Source: Streptomyces sp. CB02058
Lineage (GTDB): Bacteria; Actinomycetota; Actinomycetes; Streptomycetales; Streptomycetaceae
Length of the DNA: 64,000 bases
Direction: 5' to 3'
NCBI RefSeq assembly: GCF_001905505.1
Contig: NZ_LIPG01000003.1
Coordinates: forward strand, 992,001-1,056,000
Positions 58,226 through 64,000 of this stretch are shown piece by piece (within the stretch, counting starts at the first letter, position 1; each line of letters begins with the position of its first letter). A model generated the notes under the pieces. It made no database searches. It was not told where the DNA came from and worked only from the letters and a program-made list of their open reading frames with translations. Both the position numbers and the translations under genes were made by a program.

Positions 58226-59167
58226 GTGAGATTGCTACCCGATTCCCCGCCGGGCGCGGTGACCGGGCCGGAGGGCACCGCTCCCGTCCCGGACACCGGG
58301 CAGGCGGAGCGTCCCGAGGCGGCCCGGCCCCGGCGCCGCCTCCGGTGGCCGGCGGCGTGGCCCGTGCCGGTGCTCCGGCCGGGCCTCGCGGTCGCGGTGC
58401 TCTGGCTGCTCGCGGCGGTCACGGCGGCACTGGCACCCGAACTGTTCACCTCGCGCGACCCGCTCGCGGTGGACACCCCCGACCGGCTGCTCGGCCCCTC
58501 CGCCGAGCACCCGCTCGGCACCGACCAGCTCGGCCGGGACCTGTTCGCGCGTCTGGTGCACGGCGCGGGCGTGTCGCTGCTGTCGGCCCTGATCGCCACC
58601 GTCATCGGCCTCACGGCGGGCGCGGTGCTCGGACTGCTGGCCGGCTTCCTCAAGGGCGTCACCGACACCGTGATCATGCGGCTCGTCGACATGCTGCTGT
58701 CGATCCCCGGACTGCTGCTCTCCCTGGTGCTGATCGTCGCGCTGGGCCCCGGTACCCGTAACGCGGCCATCGCGGTCGGCCTCACGAGCATCGCCGTCTG
58801 CGCACGCATCATGCGGGCCGAGGTGCTCAAGGTCCGCGAGAGCCTGTACGTCGAAGCGGCGGCGGCAGGAGGTGCCCGCTGGCCACGGGTCCTGCTCCGC
58901 CACGTCCTGCCCAACACCCTGGGGCCGGTCTGGGCGCTCGCCGCCCTGGAGTTCGGCACCGCGATCCTCGCGGTGTCCGCACTCAGCTTCCTCGGATACG
59001 GAGTCCAGCCGCCGACCCCCGAATGGGGCGCGCTGGTGTCCGAGGGCCGCGACTCGCTCCGTGTCGCCTGGTGGCTCACCACCTTCCCCGGCCTGGCCGT
59101 GGCCGCCACCGTCGTCGCCACCAACCGGCTGGCACGCGCACTCGACAGCGAGCGGAGGGCGGCCTGA
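58226..59167 (+). CDS. Peptide-type ABC transporter permease (DppC-like)
   Basis: This 313-residue membrane protein has an N-terminal Pro/Arg-rich cytoplasmic segment and a first helix (LAVAVLWLLAAVTAALAPELF). It carries the DppC/OppC signature HPLGTDQLGRDLFARLVHGAGVSLLSAL, several helices, and the EAA-loop motif VEAAAAGGARWPRVLLRHVLPNTLGPV that contacts the ATPase. GTG 58226 has GGAGAGG 3-9 bp upstream. The next gene overlaps it (TGATG). DppC subunits normally pair with a DppB permease encoded next door; no DppB gene is visible on either side, so the partner may be elsewhere or the permease may homodimerise. Confidence 0.92.
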   Translation: MRLLPDSPPGAVTGPEGTAPVPDTGQAERPEAARPRRRLRWPAAWPVPVLRPGLAVAVLWLLAAVTAALAPELFTSRDPLAVDTPDRLLGPSAEHPLGTDQLGRDLFARLVHGAGVSLLSALIATVIGLTAGAVLGLLAGFLKGVTDTVIMRLVDMLLSIPGLLLSLVLIVALGPGTRNAAIAVGLTSIAVCARIMRAEVLKVRESLYVEAAAAGGARWPRVLLRHVLPNTLGPVWALAALEFGTAILAVSALSFLGYGVQPPTPEWGALVSEGRDSLRVAWWLTTFPGLAVAATVVATNRLARALDSERRAA

Positions 59168-60849
59168 TGAGCACCGCCGAAGTGCCACACCACGAGACCG
59201 CACCGCTGCTGGACGTCCGTGACCTGGTGGTCCGCTACCGTTCGCGCCGCAGCGTCGTCGACGCCGTCAGGTCCGTCAGCTTCACCGTCGCACCGGGCGA
59301 GACCCTCGCCGTCGTGGGCGAGTCGGGATCGGGGAAGTCCACCACCGCCCACGCCGTGCTCGGCCTGCTCCCGCCCGCGGCCGAGATCGGCGGCGGCAGC
59401 ATCCGCTTCGACGGCCAGGACCTGACCCGGCTCGGCGAACGGCGGCTGCGCACCCTGCGCGGCAGCGAGATCGCCCTGATCCCGCAGGACCCGGGCACCG
59501 CGCTGAACCCCGTGCACCGGATCGGCCGGCAGGTCGCGGAGGCGCTCGTCACGCACGGTGTCACGGACCGGCGGGGAGCGCCCGCCGCCGTGCTGGACCT
59601 CCTCGCCGACGCCGGGATACCCGACCCGGAGTGGCGGGCCGGGCAGTATCCCCACGAGCTCTCCGGCGGTCTGCGCCAGCGCGTCCTGATCGCCATCGCC
59701 ATCGCCGCACGGCCCAGGCTGATCGTCGCCGACGAGCCCACCAGCGCCCTCGACGTCGTCGTGCAGCGCCGCATCCTCGATCACATCCAGTCGCTGACCA
59801 GCGCGGCGGGCACGAGCATGCTGCTCATCACGCACGACCTGGGGGTGGCGGCCGAACGGAGCGACCGAGTCGTCGTCATGTCGCGGGGCGAGATCGTCGA
59901 GGACGGAGAGCCCGGGCAGGTCGTCATCGCACCCCGCCACCCCTACACCAGGGCACTGGTCGAAGCCGTCCCGGGCCGCGGCCCCCACCGCCCGGCACCT
60001 CCCGCTCCGCCCGCCGCCGGCGCACAGCGCGCCGTGCGGGTGAGCGCCGAAGGCCTGGTGAAGGAGTACCGGCTGCCCCGTGCCGCCGGGGACCGCGCCG
60101 TCCTGCGCGCCGTCGACGACGTGAGCCTGACCGTCGAACCCGGCGAGACCTACGCGCTCGTCGGCGAGTCCGGCTCCGGCAAGTCGACCGTGGCCCGCAT
60201 GCTGATGCGGCTCACCTCCCCGACCCGGGGCCGGGTGCACGTGGACGGCGAGGACGTCACGGCCCACCGCGGACGCGAACTGCGGTTGCTGCGCCGGAGG
60301 ATACAGATCGTCCACCAGAACCCGTACGCCTCCCTGAACCCCAGGCTGAGCATCCGGCAGATCGTCTCCGATCCGCCGGCGTCGTACGGGCTGGGCACCG
60401 GGCGGGAGCGCCGGCGCAGGGCCGAGGAGCTCATCGACCTGGTGGCACTGCCCGCCTCGGTGCTCGACCGGCGGCCGGCCGAGCTGTCCGGGGGACAGCG
60501 GCAGCGCGTCGCGATCGCGCGAGCGCTCTCCCTCGACCCGGGCCTCGTCGTGTGCGACGAGCCGGTGTCCGCCCTGGACGTGTCCGTGCAGGCCCAGATC
60601 CTGGAACTGCTCGCGGACCTCCAGTCCCGCCTCGGACTGAGCTATCTGTTCATCTCCCACGACCTCGCGGTGGTGCGCCAGATCGCCCACAGAGTCGGAG
60701 TCATGCGCGAGGGCCGTCTCGTCGAGGACGGCCCCACCGAGCAGCTCTTCGCGTGTCCGGGCCACCCGTACACCGAAGCGCTGCTGGCCGCCATCCCCGG
60801 CCGCAGGCAGCTCGGGCACGCCGGACAGCCGTCCGCCGCACGCCCCTGA
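59167..60849 (+). CDS. Fused peptide-type ABC ATPase (DppD-DppF)
   Basis: The 560-residue protein contains two ABC domains. The first has Walker A GESGSGKSTTAHAVLG, signature LSGGLRQRVLIAIAIAARP and Walker B LIVADEPTSALD. The second has GESGSGKSTVARMLMR, LSGGQRQRVAIARALSLDP and LVVCDEPVSALD. Both halves end with the oligopeptide-type region (PRHPYTRALVEAVPG; CPGHPYTEALLAAIPG). It should energise the adjacent permease. ATG 59167 overlaps the permease stop; the reading frame is open further upstream inside the permease gene only by composition. Confidence 0.95.
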   Translation: MSTAEVPHHETAPLLDVRDLVVRYRSRRSVVDAVRSVSFTVAPGETLAVVGESGSGKSTTAHAVLGLLPPAAEIGGGSIRFDGQDLTRLGERRLRTLRGSEIALIPQDPGTALNPVHRIGRQVAEALVTHGVTDRRGAPAAVLDLLADAGIPDPEWRAGQYPHELSGGLRQRVLIAIAIAARPRLIVADEPTSALDVVVQRRILDHIQSLTSAAGTSMLLITHDLGVAAERSDRVVVMSRGEIVEDGEPGQVVIAPRHPYTRALVEAVPGRGPHRPAPPAPPAAGAQRAVRVSAEGLVKEYRLPRAAGDRAVLRAVDDVSLTVEPGETYALVGESGSGKSTVARMLMRLTSPTRGRVHVDGEDVTAHRGRELRLLRRRIQIVHQNPYASLNPRLSIRQIVSDPPASYGLGTGRERRRRAEELIDLVALPASVLDRRPAELSGGQRQRVAIARALSLDPGLVVCDEPVSALDVSVQAQILELLADLQSRLGLSYLFISHDLAVVRQIAHRVGVMREGRLVEDGPTEQLFACPGHPYTEALLAAIPGRRQLGHAGQPSAARP

Positions 60850-60896
60850 GCAAGGCCCCCAGAACCTTCCCAGATCAATGAGGAGACAACCCCGTC

Positions 60897-62510
60897 ATGC
60901 GCTTCCACGTACGAAGACTCCGCTCCGCGCTCGTGGTGACCACGAGCCTCGCCGTGCTGCTCACCGCCTGCGGCGGAGCGGACGAGGAGCAGGGTGACGC
61001 CGCGAACGGCACACCCAGGAAGGGCGGGACGCTCACGCTCGCCCTTTCACAGGCCCCGCAGAGCGCCAACCCCCGCGCGTTCACCGACACCGGTGCCGTG
61101 TACGTCAACCGTCAGCTCTTCGACTCGCTGGTGGGCCAGGACCCGGAGACCGGGAAGATCGTGCCGTGGCTCGCCGAGTCGTGGGACGTCAGCAAGGACG
61201 CCACGGCCTTCACGTTCCACCTGCGCGAGGGCGTCACCTTCTCCGACGGCACCCCGCTGACCGCCGAGGTCGTCAAGGCCAACTTCGACGACCTGGTCAG
61301 CAACAAGGCGAAGGTGAACCCGTCGATCGCCCCCGTCCTCGCCGCCTTCAAGGGCGCGGAGGTCGTGGACCCCTCGACCGTGACGGTGTCCTTCAACACC
61401 CCCAACGCGCCCTTCCTGGTCGCCGCTTCCCAGACCGGGCTGTCCATCGTCGCACCGGCCACCCTCGCGCTCCCCTGGGACAAGCGCGTCGACAAGGTGA
61501 TCGGCTCGGGGCCCTTCGTGCTGGACGCCTTCGCACCCGCGCAGGTGACCCTGTCCAAGCGCAAGGGGTACGACTGGTCCCCCGCGGGCGTGAAGCACAA
61601 GGGCGGCGCCTATCTCGACAAGGTCGTCTTCAAGGTGGTCCCCGAGGCGAGCGTCCGGACCGGCAGCCTGGAGTCCGGTCAGGTCCAGGCGGTCAGTGAC
61701 GTGCCCCCGGGCGACATCGAGTCCGTACGCGACAGCGGCCTCGAACTCGTCACCCGCCCCAACCCCGGCCTGGTCTGGGGGCTCGTGCCCATCTCGGCAC
61801 GCAAGCCGCTCGACGACGTGCGGGTCCGGCAGGCCATCGCCCTCTCGGTCGACCGCACCGAGGTGCGCGACGCCGTGCTGACCCCCGACTTCCTGCCGGC
61901 CACCAGCGTCCTCGCGTCCACCACCCCCGGCTACACCGACCTCGCGTCCGTGGTGAAGCACGACCCCAAGGCGGCGGGCGAACTGCTCGACGCGGCCGGC
62001 TGGACGCGCAGCGGTGACGGAGTGCGCACGAAGAACGGCAAGAAGCTCTCCCTCGTCGTCGGATGGTTCCCCGGCTACACCGCCAGCCAGAAGACCCTGG
62101 AGCTGATCAAGGCACAGCTGGCCAAGACCGGTGTCGACCTGGAACTGCTCCAGCAGACGGGCCTCCAGATCCTCGACGGGCTCAAGAAGGAGAAGTACGA
62201 CTTCTTCTGGACCAACGGCACCCAGGCGGACGGCGACGTCCTGCGCACCTCGTTCTCGGGCGCCCCGCCGAACTACTACCGGATCGACGACAGCACGCTG
62301 GAGCCGCTGCTCCAGGAGCAGGTCGCGCTCGGTGACCCCGCCGCCCGCAACAAGGTCCTCGCCGACGCCCAGCGGCGCATCGTCGAACAGGTCGTGTACC
62401 TCCCGGTGTTCGAGCAGACCACGGTGGTGGCCACAGCCAAGCAGGTGCACGGGCTGACGCTCGGCGCGGGCGCCGGCCTGAACCAGCTGACCGCCGTCTG
62501 GCTGTCCTGA
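60897..62510 (+). CDS. ABC transporter substrate-binding lipoprotein (family 5)
   Basis: The 537-residue protein begins with a lipoprotein signal (RSALVVTTSLAVLLTACGG, lipid Cys25). The mature protein has the family 5 (peptide/nickel) pattern: KGGTLTLALSQAPQSANPR, LFDSLVGQDPETGKIVPWLAESWDVSKD, FTFHLREGVTFSDGTPLTAEVVKANFD and VRQAIALSVDRTEVRDAVL. It binds the transported solute outside the membrane and belongs with the permease and ATPase upstream. The presence of a binding protein suggests import. The substrate is unknown: a peptide-like or sugar-conjugated molecule, or a metabolite recapture role. Confidence 0.93.
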   Translation: MRFHVRRLRSALVVTTSLAVLLTACGGADEEQGDAANGTPRKGGTLTLALSQAPQSANPRAFTDTGAVYVNRQLFDSLVGQDPETGKIVPWLAESWDVSKDATAFTFHLREGVTFSDGTPLTAEVVKANFDDLVSNKAKVNPSIAPVLAAFKGAEVVDPSTVTVSFNTPNAPFLVAASQTGLSIVAPATLALPWDKRVDKVIGSGPFVLDAFAPAQVTLSKRKGYDWSPAGVKHKGGAYLDKVVFKVVPEASVRTGSLESGQVQAVSDVPPGDIESVRDSGLELVTRPNPGLVWGLVPISARKPLDDVRVRQAIALSVDRTEVRDAVLTPDFLPATSVLASTTPGYTDLASVVKHDPKAAGELLDAAGWTRSGDGVRTKNGKKLSLVVGWFPGYTASQKTLELIKAQLAKTGVDLELLQQTGLQILDGLKKEKYDFFWTNGTQADGDVLRTSFSGAPPNYYRIDDSTLEPLLQEQVALGDPAARNKVLADAQRRIVEQVVYLPVFEQTTVVATAKQVHGLTLGAGAGLNQLTAVWLS

Positions 62511-62542
62511 ACCCCCTGTCCCGAGAAGGAGACGACACCGCC

Positions 62543-62938
62543 ATGCCGGTGACACTCGACGCACGGACCCGTGCGCTGTTCGACGGCCGCAACTTCCCGG
62601 TCATCTCCACGGTGAACGCGGACGGAAGCCCGCAGTCCTCGGTGGTGTGGGTCAAGCGGGACGGCGACGCACTGCTGTTCGTGGCCCCCGCGGCGGGCCT
62701 CAGGGCCCGCAACCTGCGGCGCGATCCCCGTATCAGCGTCTCGGTCTTCGACGCGTCCAACCCGTACGAGTCCGCCGAGGTACGCGGCGTCGCGCACCTC
62801 TCCGACGACGGCGTGCAGGAGCTGTCCGACGACCTGGCCCGCGCCTACCTGGGCGAGACCCACGCGCCGCCGGACGACAAGGCGCGCCTCGTCGTCCGTG
62901 TCGTACCCGAGAAGGTCATCGCCTTTCCCCGGACCTGA
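62543..62938 (+). CDS. PPOX-class (FMN/F420 split-barrel) protein
   Basis: This 131-residue protein has the pyridoxamine-phosphate-oxidase-like split barrel: GRNFPVISTVNADGSPQSSVVWVKRDGDALLFVAP, then NLRRDPRISVSVFDASNPYESAEVRGVAHL. Actinobacterial members often bind F420 and reduce or oxidise small molecules. It lies between the binding protein and the glycosyltransferase on the same strand with AGAAGGAG before its start. It could be a redox tailoring enzyme for the sugar or aglycone; nothing in the sequence shows the substrate. Confidence 0.85.
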   Translation: MPVTLDARTRALFDGRNFPVISTVNADGSPQSSVVWVKRDGDALLFVAPAAGLRARNLRRDPRISVSVFDASNPYESAEVRGVAHLSDDGVQELSDDLARAYLGETHAPPDDKARLVVRVVPEKVIAFPRT

Positions 62939-62954
62939 AGCCAAGGAGGACACC

Positions 62955-64000
62955 ATGACCACCCGAGCGCTGATCATCGACATCCCGTCCAACGGCCACC
63001 TCTTCCCGAAGCTCGCCCTCGTCGCCGAACTGGCCCGGCGCGGACACCACATCACCTATGTGACGATCGAGGAGTTCGCCGACAAGGTGCGCGCCGCCGG
63101 AGCGGAGGTGCTGGTCTACGATTCGGTGAAGCCTCTGGAGAGCCTCGCCGGCGACAGCTCCATCACCCCGACCGAGGCCTTCTTCCGCGAGAACGTCGCC
63201 ATCCTGAAGGCCGTCGAGGCGCACTACGGAGACGAGCGCCCCGACCTCATCGCCTACGACGAAGCGGCCTTCCAGGCGGGGCGCGTGCTGCGCGCGGTGT
63301 GGGGGCTGCCCGCGGTGCATCTGGCACCGAGCGTCGTCTCCAACGAGCACTACTCGTACTTCGGCAGGATCTTCGCCCTCGCCCCCGACTTCGCCCTGAC
63401 CGATCCGGTGGAGGAGATCACCGCCCTTCTCGCCGAGTACGGCATCGCCGACCGGATCGGCGAGTTCCTCTGGACGAAGCGGGAGCCCGACGAACTCACC
63501 GTCGTCTTCGTGCCGAAGCAGTTCCAGCCCGCGCACGAGACCTTCGACGAGCGCTTCGTGTTCATCGGCCCCAGCCTGGGCGACCGGGGCTTCCTCGACG
63601 ACTGGCAGCCCCCCGCCGACGGGCTGCCGACCGTCCTCGTCTCGCTCGGCACCGTCAACAACCAGCACCTCGGCTTCTTCCGTACGGCGGTCGAGGCCTT
63701 CCGGGACCAGCCCCTGCACGCGGTGATCTCCGTGGGCAACGGACTGGACCCCGAGCAGCTCGCCCCGCTGCCGCCCAACGTCGAGGTCCACCGCTGGGTG
63801 CGCCACGTGAAGGTGCTCGAACACGCGGCGGCCTTCGTCACCCACGGCGGCACGGGAAGCCTCTCCGAGGCCCTCCACACCGGCACCCCGGTCGTGGTCG
63901 TGCCCCAGGGCGTGGACGTGCTGCCCTACGCCGAACGGGTCACGCAACTGGGAATCGGCACCGTCGTCGGGCCCGAGAACCTCAAGGCCGCGGACCTGCG
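62955..64000 (+). CDS. MGT-family (macrolide-type) glycosyltransferase, 5' part
   Basis: The gene runs off the window, with 348 residues visible. It starts with AAGGAGGA at ideal spacing and MTTRALIIDIPSNGHLFPKLALVAELARRGHHITYVTIEEFADKV, the N-terminal domain of GT1 enzymes with the catalytic His-like GHLFP element. The C-terminal nucleotide-sugar motif is HAAAFVTHGGTGSLSEALHTGTPVVVVPQGVDVLPYAERV. The MGT subfamily includes macrolide-inactivating transferases such as OleD and some tailoring enzymes. Given the trideoxyhexose genes, it is likely either the deoxysugar transferase of the ansamycin or a self-resistance transferase. No EryCIII-type activator partner is visible. Confidence 0.93.
   Translation, partial: MTTRALIIDIPSNGHLFPKLALVAELARRGHHITYVTIEEFADKVRAAGAEVLVYDSVKPLESLAGDSSITPTEAFFRENVAILKAVEAHYGDERPDLIAYDEAAFQAGRVLRAVWGLPAVHLAPSVVSNEHYSYFGRIFALAPDFALTDPVEEITALLAEYGIADRIGEFLWTKREPDELTVVFVPKQFQPAHETFDERFVFIGPSLGDRGFLDDWQPPADGLPTVLVSLGTVNNQHLGFFRTAVEAFRDQPLHAVISVGNGLDPEQLAPLPPNVEVHRWVRHVKVLEHAAAFVTHGGTGSLSEALHTGTPVVVVPQGVDVLPYAERVTQLGIGTVVGPENLKAADL

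Noticed and set aside
59023..59166. An upstream extension of the ABC ATPase frame inside the permease gene
   Set aside because: The overlapping TGATG start at 59167 fits operon coupling, and the first ABC domain begins right after it; the extension is Arg/Pro-rich composition.
1..64000. CRISPR arrays, insertion sequences, tRNA or rRNA genes
   Set aside because: No spaced short repeats of CRISPR type, transposase motifs or cloverleaf-like sequences were noticed. The repeats present are homologous PKS domain tracts.

Overview
The window is high-GC actinobacterial DNA, almost certainly Streptomyces. The evidence is strong G/C in third codon positions, dense GTG/ATGA-coupled operons, a fused SecDF, a short MreB-like paralogue, SARP and LAL regulators, and a modular polyketide synthase (PKS). 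All functional calls are read from translated motifs; no database search was run.

Left flank (1-12.5 kb), ordinary chromosome: the end of a phosphodiesterase-like gene; a leftward DUF1996 / DUF305 lipoprotein / LacI-regulator set with an operator-promoter at its head; NAD-dependent DNA ligase; an MreB-like protein; a low-complexity secreted ORF; fused SecDF followed by tandem hairpins; a DUF1275 membrane protein; pterin-4a-carbinolamine dehydratase; and LysR and MarR regulators.

Cluster (about 12.7 kb to beyond the right edge): an ansamycin-type biosynthetic gene cluster. A SARP-cyclase-like-AAA regulator lies next to a leftward operon (aminodehydroquinate dehydratase, kanosamine kinase, aminoDHQ synthase, aminoquinate dehydrogenase). 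A divergent operon encodes AHBA synthase, oxidoreductase and phosphatase. With the type II aminoDAHP synthase at 47.6 kb, this is a full rifG-rifN-like set for 3-amino-5-hydroxybenzoate (AHBA).

Three PKS proteins follow. The first has an acyl-ligase loading module plus two extension modules; the second and third carry one extension module each. All four AT domains carry the methylmalonyl signature YASH, so the predicted chain is AHBA plus four propionate units, a pentaketide, far shorter than rifamycin- or geldanamycin-type chains. There is no thioesterase. A RifF-type amide synthase (Cys73-His111-Asp126) should release the chain as a lactam.

Tailoring genes include an aromatic FAD monooxygenase, a Tat-exported multicopper oxidase, three genes for a 2,3,6-trideoxyhexose (2,3-dehydratase, 3-ketoreductase, [2Fe-2S]/PLP 3-dehydratase), a PPOX-fold protein and an MGT-type glycosyltransferase cut by the window end. 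A peptide-type ABC transporter lacking a second permease gene sits among them. A LAL regulator at 48.9-51.8 kb is the likely pathway activator. A direct repeat, (T/C)AGGGG spaced 11-12 bp from TAGGGG, occurs upstream of the AHBA, PKS, sugar and transporter operons and may be its binding site.

The closest known chemotype I can recall is the tetrapetalone family, pentaketide ansamycins bearing rhodinose and an oxidised p-quinol ring. That assignment is an inference from gene content.
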